Source: Polyangia bacterium (lineage in GTDB: Bacteria; Myxococcota_A; Polyangia; Fen-1088). From it: a stretch of DNA of 64,000 nt. The stretch covers positions 62,001-126,000 of the forward strand of contig DATATI010000087.1 of NCBI GenBank assembly GCA_036268875.1. The letters are read 5' to 3'. The position numbers were made by a program, and so were the translations under genes. Under the pieces are notes generated by a model. It made no database searches. It was not told the DNA's origin and saw nothing but the letters and a program-made list of their open reading frames with translations. Within the stretch, counting starts at the first letter, position 1. Each line of letters starts with the position of its first letter. Below, one piece after another: positions 55,464-64,000 of the stretch.

Positions 55464-56150
55464 TCAGACGATCAGGTGCTGCTTGACCAGGTCGTCGTCC
55501 AGTTGGGCGATCTCGCCGCTGGCGACGGTGTGGCCGCGGTCCATCATGCAGAAGGTGCGGGCGACGCGGCGGGCGAAGGGGAGTTTTTGTTCGACCAGCA
55601 GGACGGCCAGGCCGGCGGCGTTCAGCTTCAGGATCACGTCGCCGATCTCGTGGACGATGTTCGGTTGAATGCCCTCGGTCGGCTCGTCGAGGATCAGCAG
55701 CTTCGGATCGGTGACCAGGGCGCGGCCGATGGCCAGCTGTTGCTGCTGGCCTCCGGACAGATCACCGCCCCGGCGGTTCATCATTTTTTCCAGCACCGGG
55801 AACATGGTGAAAATTTTTTCCGGCACGGTGGTGGCGCGTCCGGCGGCCAGGGCGACGCGCAGATTTTCGGCCACCGTCAGATCGGCGAAGATCTCTCGCC
55901 CCTGCGGAACGAAGCCGATGCCCAGGCGAGCGCGCCGCTCTGGTTTGGCGCCGGCCAGCTCCTGGCCGTCGAACTTGATGCTGCCCGAGGTGGTCGGCAA
56001 AAGGCCCATGATCGATTTCAGCAGCGTGGTCTTGCCGACGCCGTTGCGGCCCATCAAGCACACGCAGCCGCCCGCCGGCACGGTCAGCGTGGCATCCCAC
56101 AGCGTGTGGCTGCTGCCGTAGAACTGGTTGACGTTCGAGATCTCCAGCAT
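55464..56150 (-). CDS. urtE: Urea ABC transporter ATP-binding protein UrtE
   Basis: 228 residues of the branched-chain amino acid/urea (LivF-like) ABC family. Walker A is GRNGVGKTTLLK, the signature DLSGGQQQQLAIGRAL, Walker B LLILDEPTEGIQPNI and the H-loop region is VLLVEQK. The phrase EPTEGIQPNIV is typical of UrtE. It energises uptake with UrtD. Last gene of the urt run, 8 bases after urtD. Confidence 0.93.
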   Translation of the reverse strand: MLEISNVNQFYGSSHTLWDATLTVPAGGCVCLMGRNGVGKTTLLKSIMGLLPTTSGSIKFDGQELAGAKPERRARLGIGFVPQGREIFADLTVAENLRVALAAGRATTVPEKIFTMFPVLEKMMNRRGGDLSGGQQQQLAIGRALVTDPKLLILDEPTEGIQPNIVHEIGDVILKLNAAGLAVLLVEQKLPFARRVARTFCMMDRGHTVASGEIAQLDDDLVKQHLIV

Positions 56151-56158
56151 CGCCGCGC

Positions 56159-56925
<767 letters not shown>

Positions 56926-56929
<4 letters not shown>

Positions 56930-58128
56930 GACGGCTTGCCGCTGCCCTTCCACCGTCGCAGCAGCGCCATCAAGCCGCCGACGATCCCTTTCGGCAGAAA
57001 CAACGTCACCACCACGAACAACCCGCCCAGCACGTAAAGCCAGGCCGACGGAAAAGCCGCGGTGAGGAAACTCTTGGCGCCGTTGATCACCCAGGCGCCG
57101 ACCAGCGCGCCCACCAGCGTGGCGCGTCCGCCCACCGCCACCCAGATGGCCATCTCGATCGAATTCGAAGGCTGCATCTCGCTGGGGTTGATGATCCCCA
57201 CCTGCGGCACGTAAAGCGCGCCGGCCAGCGCGCACAGCATCGCCGACAGCGTCCACACGAACAGCTTGTAGTGGGTGGATTCATAGCCGCAAAAGCGCGT
57301 CTTCAATTCGGCGTCGCGGATCGCCGCCAGCACCCGGCCGAGCTTGCTGGTGACCACGAACCGACACAGCAGATAAACCAGCACCAGCGTCGCCGCCGAC
57401 ACCACGTACAGGGCCAGCTTGGTCGACGGCAGCTGCAGCGGATAACCGAGAATGCGTTTGAAGTCGGTGAGGCCGTTGTTGCCGCCGAAGCCGGTGGCGT
57501 TTTGAAAGAACAGCAGCATCGCCGCATAGGTCAGCGCCTGCGTGACGATCGACAGATAGACGCCACGGATGCGCGACCGAAACGTCAGATAGCCGAACAC
57601 CAGCGCCAAAAGGCCCGGCACCACCAGCGCCATGGTGATGGCGAAGGGGAAGTTTTCGAAGCCGCGCCAGTACCAGGGCAGGGTCTTCCAGTCGAGAAAA
57701 ACCATGAAGTCGGGCAGGTCGCTGCGGTACACGCCTTCGCCGCGGATGGCCCGCATCAGGTACATGCCCATGCCGTATCCGCCCAGCGAGAAGAACAGCG
57801 CGTGCCCGAGGCTGAGGATGCCGGCGTAACCCCACACCAGATCCATGGCCAGGGCGGCGATGCCGAAGCACAAAAATTTCCCGAACAGCGGGATCAAATA
57901 ATCAGGGACGTGCAAGAACGATCCGCGCGCGGGCAGGGCGTTCAGCAGCGGAATCAGCACGCCGCCGGTGAACGCGGCGATCGCCACCGCGATCCAGGCG
58001 CGGCCCGAATGCAGCTGGCGCAGCCGTTCAAGCACGGCGGCCAGTCTCTCATTTTTTGCCGACGGTGCGACGGGCGTCGTGGCCAAGACTTGCTGCGGCT
58101 GGGAGGCTTCCGTCGAGGGAGGGGCCAC
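56926..58128 (-). CDS. urtC: Urea ABC transporter permease UrtC
   Basis: 400 residues, LivM-like, with eight to nine membrane helices. Landmarks are MDLVWGYAGILSLGHALFFS, GGYGMGMYLM, RGVYLSIVTQALTYA and VGIINPSEMQPSNSIEMAIW. The cytosolic N-terminus of about 45 residues is a Pro/Ala/Gln extension. It forms the membrane channel with UrtB. 4 bases after urtB. Confidence 0.94.
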
Positions 58129-58132
58129 GGTG

Positions 58133-59783
58133 TTATGCCTCCACGCGTCCTTTGATGGCGAACAGTCCCTGCGGCCGGCGCTGGATGAACATGATGATCA
58201 GCACCAGCACGGCGATCTTGCCCGACACGGCGCCGGCGGCCGGTTCGATCAGCTTGTTCAGCACGCCCAGGCCCAGCGCCGCCGCCACCGCTCCGGCCAA
58301 CCGACCGACGCCGCCCAGGACGACGACCATGAAGGAATCGATGATGTAGCCTTGACCCAGCTCCGGCCCGACGTTGCCCAGCTGCGACAGGGCCACGCCC
58401 CCCAGGCCAGCGATGCCGGAGCCGAGGCCGAACATCCAGGCGTCGATGCGCGCGGTGGAGATGCCCACGCAGGCGGCCATGGCGCGGTTCTGCGTCACCG
58501 CGCGCACCTGCAGTCCCAGGCGCGTTCGCTGCAACAAGAACCAGACGCCGAAGGCGACCACGATGACAAAGACGACCACCCCGATGCGGTTGTAGGGAAG
58601 CACCAGTCCGTGCGCCAGCTCGACGCCGCCGGCCAGCCAATCGGGGTTGGCCACGGCGACGTTCTGGGCGCCGAAGATGAGACGCACGGTTTGAATCAAG
58701 ATCAGGCTGATGCCCCAGGTGGCCAGCAAGGTCTCGAGCGGCCGGCCGTAAAGGTGGCGGATGACCGTGCGCTCCAGCAGCACACCGACCAGCACGGTGA
58801 CGATGAACGCCACCGGGATGGCCGCCAGCAAATAGAAGCGCTGCGCGCCCGGCAGATACGACTGAAAGAACGATTGCACGGAGTAGGTCGCGTACGCGCC
58901 CAGCATCAGCATCTCGCCATGGGCCATGTTGATGACGCCCAGCAGACCGAACGTCACCGCCAGACCGAGCGCCGCGAACAACAGCACGCTGGCCAGGCTG
59001 AGACCGTGCACCAGGCTGCCGACCATGCTGACGAAGCGTTGCTTGGACAGGAAGGCGTTCACCGCGCGCTGGGCGACGGCGCGCACGCGCGCGTCGGGTT
59101 CACCGCTGGCTGACGACAGGCGCTGCAGATCGGCCAGGAAGACGTCGTTGCCGTATTTGTCAATCACCTCGACCGCGGCCAGGCGGGCGGCGGCGTCGGG
59201 ACTTTGTAGATCGACGCGGGCGATGGCCAGCGCCAAGGCTTCGTGAACGGCCGGATCTTTCTCGCGGCCAAGGGCCTTGCGCAGCAGCACCGACGCTTCA
59301 GCGGCGCCGCTTTTGGCCAGCTCCTCGGCGGCCGCCAGGCGCACGGCGGTTTGCGGCGCGCCCAGCTCCAGCTGCGCCAGCACCGCCGCTGCCACGCGCC
59401 GGATCTCGTTCGACACGTCGACTTCTTTCATCTCGCCACCGGGCTGCGGCGACAGCGCTTGCTCGGAGATCGGATCGCAAAGGACGCGCTGCTTCGAATT
59501 CCAGATCAGCGCGCGCCCGGCGGGACCAACCCGCAACCGATCGTCGGTCAGCGCGTCCAGGGCCGGAACGGCGCGCGGATCATCAAGAGCGCCCAGTTGA
59601 TTGACGCTCTTGATGATCTCGTCCTCGGAAGACGCCGCCAATCCATGGACGGCGTCCTCCAGAGCTCCGGCGCGGACAGGCTGACAAAAGACGACGGTGA
59701 GAAGCAACCCCCCCCCGAGCGCTGCCCCCAGTCGTCTTCGTCCTCCTGCCCGCGCCGCGCCCCAGACCTTTGAATGCGTCCAT
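58133..59783 (-). CDS. urtB: Urea ABC transporter permease UrtB, start disturbed by a G tract
   Basis: About 550 residues. The periplasmic N-terminal part (about 40-250) has HEAT-like helices; the rest is a LivH-like permease (INMAHGEMLMLGAYATYSVQ, RAVTQNRAMAACVGI, GLGSGIAGLGGVALSQLGN). The start is unresolved. The ATG at 59783 (MDAFKGLGRG) gives a good signal peptide only if the nine-G run at 59708-59716 were eight. With nine, the frame is open to a GTG at 59836 inside a dispersed repeat. The ATG frame has more GC-rich third positions, which points to an extra G or a slipping tract. Confidence 0.85.
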
Positions 59784-59785
59784 CG

Positions 59786-59857
59786 CGTGGAGGGAGCTCG
59801 GCCTTTGCCCGAGCAGAGTCCGTCGCGGGAGGGCACGGGAACCCTCTCAGGGTTTCC
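59786..59857 (+). repeat. Dispersed two-hairpin repeat, copy 2 (urtA-urtB gap)
   Basis: About 72 bp filling nearly all of the 85 bases between urtA and urtB. Hairpins are GCTCGG/CCGAGC with a 7-base loop and AACCCT/AGGGTT with a 3-base loop. Related to 15373-15443; the leftward translation reads PPATDSAR in both. Confidence 0.7.
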
Positions 59858-59868
59858 GTCAAAATGTT

Positions 59869-61254
59869 TCACTGCTTGGCCGCGACCTCGGCAGGCGCGC
59901 CGTACTTCGGTGCCGTGCAGTTGCCGCAGACCCACGGATAGGTCCAGTCGGCGACCTTCTTCGCGCTGTCCGGAATGTACGGGCTCCACGCTTGCGCGCG
60001 GATCGGGCCTTCGGTCTTCCACACCACGTGGAACTGACCGTCGCCCTTGATCTCGCCGATGAACACCGGCTTGTGCAGGTGGTGGTTCTTGGCGTCCATC
60101 TCGATGTCAAAGCCCGACGGCGCGGCGAAGTGCTGATACCCCATGGCCTGGCGAACGGCGTCGACGTTGATGGACTTGGCCTGCTCGGCCGCCTGCGCCC
60201 ACATGTGAATGCCGATATACGTGGCTTCCATCGGATCGTTGGTGACCCGCTTGTCGCCGCCCGGCAGGTTGTTGGCCTTCACGTAGGCCATCCACTTGTC
60301 GATGAACGCCTTGTTGGCCGGCGTGGGGATGGACATGAAGTAGTTCCAGGCCGCCAGGTGGCCGACCAGCGGCTTGGTGTCGATGCCGCGCAGCTCTTCT
60401 TCACCGACGGAGAACGCCACCACCGGGATGTCGGAGGCCTTCAGGCCCTGGTTGGCCAGCTCCTTGTAGAACGGCACGTTCGAATCGCCGTTGATGGTCG
60501 AGACCACCGCGGTGCGCTTGCCGGTGGCGAACTTCTTCACGTCGGCGACGATGGTCTGGTAGTCGCTGTGACCGAACGGGGTGTACTTCTCCATGATGTC
60601 GTCGTCGGCGACGCCCTTCGAGTGCAGGAAGTAGCGCAGGATCTTGTTGGTGGTGCGCGGGTAGACATAGTCGGTGCCCAGCAGGACCCAGCGCTTGGCG
60701 CCGCCGCCCTTCTTGCCCATCAGGTACTCGACCGCCGGGATGGCCTGCTGGTTGGGCGCGGCGCCGGTGTAAAAGACGTTGAAAGACGACTCTTCGCCTT
60801 CGTATTGCACCGGGTAAAAGAGCAAGCCGTTCAACTCTTCAAAGACCGGCAACACCGACTTGCGGGAGACCGAGGTCCAGCAGCCGAACGTGACGGCCAC
60901 CTTCTGGTTCTGGATCAGGTCGCGGGCCTTCTCGGCGAACAGCGGCCAGTTCGACGCCGGATCGACCACCACCGGCTCCAGCTTGCGGCCGAGGACGCCG
61001 CCGGCGGCGTTGATCTCCTCGATGGTCATGAGCGCGACGTCTTTCAACGACGTCTCGCTGATGGCCATGGTGCCGGACAGTGAGTGCAGGATGCCGATCT
61101 TGATCGGCCCTTTGTCGTCGGCCGGCGCCGGGGCCGGCGCTGCGGGTGCCGCCGGGGCGGCCGGCTCCGTGGCCCTGGGTGGCTCGGCCTTCTCGCACGC
61201 GAGCAGAGTGCCGAGTGAACTGATGGCCAGAAGGCCCATGAATGATTTACGCAT
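59869..61254 (-). CDS. urtA: Urea ABC transporter substrate-binding protein UrtA
   Basis: 461 residues. It has a lipobox (ISSLGTLLAC, Cys20), an Ala/Pro linker, then a LivJ-like bilobed binding domain: IKIGILHSLSGTMAISETSL, FGCWTSVSRKSVLPVFEE, LLFYPVQYEGEESS and LLGTDYVYPRTTNKI, all typical of UrtA/FmdD. It captures urea or short amides in the periplasm and delivers them to UrtBC. The C-terminal WVCGNC is also usual in the family. Confidence 0.96.
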   Translation of the reverse strand: MRKSFMGLLAISSLGTLLACEKAEPPRATEPAAPAAPAAPAPAPADDKGPIKIGILHSLSGTMAISETSLKDVALMTIEEINAAGGVLGRKLEPVVVDPASNWPLFAEKARDLIQNQKVAVTFGCWTSVSRKSVLPVFEELNGLLFYPVQYEGEESSFNVFYTGAAPNQQAIPAVEYLMGKKGGGAKRWVLLGTDYVYPRTTNKILRYFLHSKGVADDDIMEKYTPFGHSDYQTIVADVKKFATGKRTAVVSTINGDSNVPFYKELANQGLKASDIPVVAFSVGEEELRGIDTKPLVGHLAAWNYFMSIPTPANKAFIDKWMAYVKANNLPGGDKRVTNDPMEATYIGIHMWAQAAEQAKSINVDAVRQAMGYQHFAAPSGFDIEMDAKNHHLHKPVFIGEIKGDGQFHVVWKTEGPIRAQAWSPYIPDSAKKVADWTYPWVCGNCTAPKYGAPAEVAAKQ

Positions 61255-61295
61255 GACTTATGTCTCCCCTTCCCGTGGTTGGTCTTTGAAGCGAA

Positions 61296-62552
61296 TTAAA
61301 AGAAGATCGCCTGCGCGCCGAGCTGAATTGAATTGGCGGTCAAGTCGGTAGGATTGAGTTTGGTGTGGCTATAAGTGGCGTTGATTCGCAGCGCCGGGCC
61401 TTTGATCAGGTAAGACACGGCCGCGTCGATGTTCCACGGGTTCGAACCGGTGTTGGCCTTCACCTTCTCCCACTGGTAGCGAACCATGGGCTGCAGAAAG
61501 CCAGCGTTCATCATGGGGATGGCATACGCGGCCAGCACATACATCGAATCGCTGATCCCGCCGTCCAGGACGCCGAAGTGGTAATAGGCGCCTTCGGCGG
61601 TGACAAAGCCGGCGGCGGGGATCTTCTTTTCAAACAGCACGTCGGCGTTGACCTCTGAGTAGTCCTTGTCCATGGCCGGCACGGCGCCCATCATGGCGAC
61701 CGAGCTGCCGTGCTTCTGGAACTGCCCGCCGACATTGATCGAGAAAAGATCCTTGTCGCCGAAGTAGCTGCCGTTGCCCCAGAAGCCGGGCTCCGGGTCG
61801 AGGAGGGCCAGCCGCAAGCGCCCGGAGAAGAGCGGGCTGGTGCCGATGTTGGCGTTGTCGAAGACGCCAGCGAAGTACGACATCATGCCGCCCGCGACGT
61901 CGCCCCACACCACGGCGCCGTTGTTGCGTCCCGACGGTCCTTCTTTCGGAGCGGAGACGCCCGCGAAGAAGCCGGGGTAGTTCCAGGGGATCATGAAGAA
62001 CGGCCCCGAGGCATTCGAACGGTCGACGGGAACCAGGAGGTGACCGGCCCACAAATGAAACTCGTCCAGGAAATCGAACGAGATGATCGCGTCCATGACT
62101 GCGACACTGGCGGCGCTGAAGTTGGTCATGTTGGCGTTCAGGTTCAGCGTGACGCCGACCTTCTTGTGGACCTTGCCGCCGGCGTGCAACTCGACGTAGG
62201 CGTTGTCCATGTGCCAGTCGTTCATCTTGCTCTTGTCCGATGCGCCCTGAAAAACTCCGCTCACGCGCGTCCAGGCGCCGACGTCGATCGGCGGCAGCAC
62301 ATCGGGTCGGGTGGCGGCCATGGTCTCGGTCGCGGTGGGCGGCTTGGTTTCAACCTGGACCGCCGGCGGCGGCGCCGGTACGGGCGGTGGCGGCGGCGGC
62401 ATCTCCATGGGCGCGGGCGGTGGAGCCGCCGGTGGAGCATCAGCGGGCGGCGCCGGCGTCTGGGCGACCGCGGGCAATGCCCACAAGGCCAGCGCCATCG
62501 TCGTGGCAACAACGAAACCCTTACTTCGCGCGCGCACCGTCCGGTCTCTCAT
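61296..62552 (-). CDS. Outer-membrane porin linked to urea uptake
   Basis: 418 residues from an ATG with AAGGA upstream. A signal peptide ends ALPAVAQ. A Pro/Ala-rich periplasmic stretch (about 33-80) is followed by alternating amphipathic strands typical of a beta-barrel: VELHAGGKVHKKVGVTLNL, FHLWAGHLLVPVDRSNASGP, VQPMV-like MVRYQWEKVKAN and a terminal aromatic (GAQAIFF). It sits 41 bases upstream of urtA on the same strand, so it is probably the entry channel for urea or amides. Selectivity cannot be read from sequence. Confidence 0.82.
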   Translation of the reverse strand: MRDRTVRARSKGFVVATTMALALWALPAVAQTPAPPADAPPAAPPPAPMEMPPPPPPVPAPPPAVQVETKPPTATETMAATRPDVLPPIDVGAWTRVSGVFQGASDKSKMNDWHMDNAYVELHAGGKVHKKVGVTLNLNANMTNFSAASVAVMDAIISFDFLDEFHLWAGHLLVPVDRSNASGPFFMIPWNYPGFFAGVSAPKEGPSGRNNGAVVWGDVAGGMMSYFAGVFDNANIGTSPLFSGRLRLALLDPEPGFWGNGSYFGDKDLFSINVGGQFQKHGSSVAMMGAVPAMDKDYSEVNADVLFEKKIPAAGFVTAEGAYYHFGVLDGGISDSMYVLAAYAIPMMNAGFLQPMVRYQWEKVKANTGSNPWNIDAAVSYLIKGPALRINATYSHTKLNPTDLTANSIQLGAQAIFF

Positions 62553-62747
62553 GCTGTTCCTTAGTCTCGTGATTGCGCTGGGCGCGCCGCTGTCGTTTGG
62601 TGAGATCACCAGACGTCGGTCGTCGCCGGTTGGTCGCCGGCCCCCTGCAATCACGCCTCTGGCGGGGCCGACGTTCACTTTCCTGTAACTCGGCGACAAC
62701 ATATCGGACGGGTGTAAACGCATGGTTTCGTGCCCAACAGTGTTTCG

Positions 62748-64000
62748 TTAAATCGGACTGCCTGTGCTCTGGTAAGCGCGCCAGCCGCCGAAAGACGAGA
62801 TGTCTTTCGCGCGGGCGACGGCGTACGGCTCGCAAAGAAATCCGCTGACCCGCGTGCCGTCCTCCATCTCCACTTTCCCGATCGCCAGCGGCGGCGGCAC
62901 CCGCGCCACGAAAGCGCCGAACGCCGCTGGTGGCAGCGACCAGACTTCGACGTCGATGGCCACGCCCTGTTCGGCGGCGCCGGTGCGCACCAGGCCAGGT
63001 TTGGGCGGCGTGGTGTCGGGCAGGGCGAACAACCGATAGGCGGGCGCGGTACGACCGGCGCGCACGAAACCGCCGCCGGCGTCGGTCAACTGATGATTCA
63101 GGGGCTGGCCGGACAGGTGCGCGCCGACGACGGCGATGGGCAAGCGATCGGCTGCGGTGATCGTTTCGCCCGTCGACAACGGCGCACCGACCGTCGACGC
63201 CAGCGGCGCCTTGGTGGCGCCCATGGTCTCGCTGGTCGCCCGGTGCAGGCGATCGGCGAATCCCGCCAGCCGTCCGTCCTGTCCGAAGGCGCCCACCACC
63301 GTTATCCCGAACGGCAGACCATCACCGCGCAACCCTGCCGGCACCGCCACCGCCGCCAGATCCAGCAGATTGACGAAGGTGGTGAACGTGCCCAGCGTGA
63401 AGTTCAGGCGCAACGGATCGGCGGCGATCGCCGCGACGGTGTAGATGGTCGGTGCGGTCGGCACCAGCAGAAAATCGATCCCGGCCAGCGCCACCTGCAC
63501 GTGCCGTTTCAAGAGGCGCAAGCGGTGCAGGGCGCGGAACGCCGACGCGGCGTCGTTGCGCGCCGCCTGCTCCATCAACGTGCGGATCACCGGCAGCAGC
63601 GCCTCCGGGTGTTTGGCCAGCAGATCGCCGGTCGCTTCCAGACGCTCGGCGATGAAGGGACCGCCGTAAAGCAGGGTGCTCGCTTCGCGGAACGGCGCCG
63701 GATCGATCGTCACCGGTGTTCCACCGAGCTGGCGCGCCGTCGCCGTCGCCGCGGCGAACGCCGCCCGCGATTGCTGGTCGCCGCAGAAATCCAGCTCGGC
63801 TTCGGGAAAAACGCCGTAGCGGAACGACGGCGGCGCCGGTTGCAACGACAGCGACAAGGAGTCGGCCTCGGGGCGCGAGAATGGATCGGCGGCGTCGAAC
63901 CCGCGCGCCAGGTCGGCCACGCACGCGCCGTCAGCGACGGTCAGCGCGAACACCGACACGCAATCGAAGGATCGGCAGGCTGGCACCACGCCGCTGGTGC
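62748..64000 (-). CDS. atzF: Allophanate hydrolase (partial)
   Basis: About 417 codons, entering from the right edge. The first codons read TSGVVPACRSFDCVSVFAL, the block after the catalytic Ser of AtzF/DUR1,2 amidases. Residues such as LVPTAPTIYTV and DLAAVAVPAGL are the amidase-signature end. The last 170 residues are the C-terminal allophanate hydrolase domain (VVGAHLSGQPLNHQLTDAGG, FVRAGRTAPAYRLFALP, GTRVSGFLCEPYAV). It hydrolyses allophanate to ammonia and CO2, the second step after urea carboxylase. The start and the Ser-Lys site lie outside the window. Confidence 0.92.
   Translation of the reverse strand, partial: TSGVVPACRSFDCVSVFALTVADGACVADLARGFDAADPFSRPEADSLSLSLQPAPPSFRYGVFPEAELDFCGDQQSRAAFAAATATARQLGGTPVTIDPAPFREASTLLYGGPFIAERLEATGDLLAKHPEALLPVIRTLMEQAARNDAASAFRALHRLRLLKRHVQVALAGIDFLLVPTAPTIYTVAAIAADPLRLNFTLGTFTTFVNLLDLAAVAVPAGLRGDGLPFGITVVGAFGQDGRLAGFADRLHRATSETMGATKAPLASTVGAPLSTGETITAADRLPIAVVGAHLSGQPLNHQLTDAGGGFVRAGRTAPAYRLFALPDTTPPKPGLVRTGAAEQGVAIDVEVWSLPPAAFGAFVARVPPPLAIGKVEMEDGTRVSGFLCEPYAVARAKDISSFGGWRAYQSTGSPI

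Overview
The window is very GC-rich and almost fully coding. It comes from a Gram-negative bacterium most like Myxococcota (Polyangia/Haliangia-type). Pointers are a multidomain Ser/Thr kinase, an FHA-GAF-adenylate cyclase, a very large TPR protein, many lipoproteins with Gly/Ser/Asp-rich linkers, Cys-rich repeat lipoproteins, PEGA/TPR proteins, and a Tol system for an outer membrane. I saw no rRNA, tRNA, CRISPR array or intact transposase.

Layout. 1-8.9 kb: a kinase/ATPase running off the left edge, coupled to an aldehyde dehydrogenase; a divergent two-gene partner-switch module (HATPase plus STAS-like); an FMN-type oxidase; a broken patatin-like gene; a GT9-TPR protein; a methyltransferase. 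8.9-13.1 kb: a histidine kinase / response regulator / CBS operon, a fatty-acid desaturase and a small Cys-containing secreted protein. 13.2-19.3 kb: a DHH phosphoesterase, a lipoprotein and tolQ-tolR-tolA-like-tolB followed directly by a Ppx/GppA gene (no pal here). 19.4-25.5 kb: small lipoproteins, a rhomboid-like protein, a TPP riboswitch with thiC, a cytochrome c lipoprotein and a TPR/TM protein. 25.5-35.3 kb: a KamA-family radical SAM enzyme, nth, a conserved protein of unknown function, an ErpA-type Fe-S protein, a rhodanese-MoeB fusion and a 1279-aa flavoprotein that looks like a single-chain Nfn-type transhydrogenase. 35.3-44.7 kb: adenylate cyclase, giant TPR protein, and an operon of a kinase lacking key catalytic residues, a UPF0104-type membrane protein and a small membrane protein. 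44.8-51.5 kb: two Cys-rich repeat lipoproteins flanking a PEGA/TPR protein. 51.6-53.3 kb: a lower-GC, translationally coupled GH19-like lysozyme plus LprI-domain protein. 53.3-55.4 kb: two tandem paralogous lipoproteins. 55.5-64 kb: a urea utilisation locus (urtEDCBA read leftwards, a porin, and an allophanate hydrolase running off the right edge).

How genes work together. The right end takes up urea (porin, then UrtABCDE) and degrades it by the urea carboxylase/allophanate route. The tol genes energise the outer membrane. erpA, the rhodanese-MoeB gene and the Nfn-like gene form a sulfur/Fe-S/redox neighbourhood.

Most noteworthy: the lysozyme/LprI pair, which has the layout of an antibacterial effector-immunity system; a roughly 72-bp two-hairpin repeat that sits inside the ppx reading frame and again between urtA and urtB; a 9-G tract that decides the urtB start; a pseudokinase that lost Lys, Glu and DFG-Asp; and -10-like hexamers set unusually close to several start codons.
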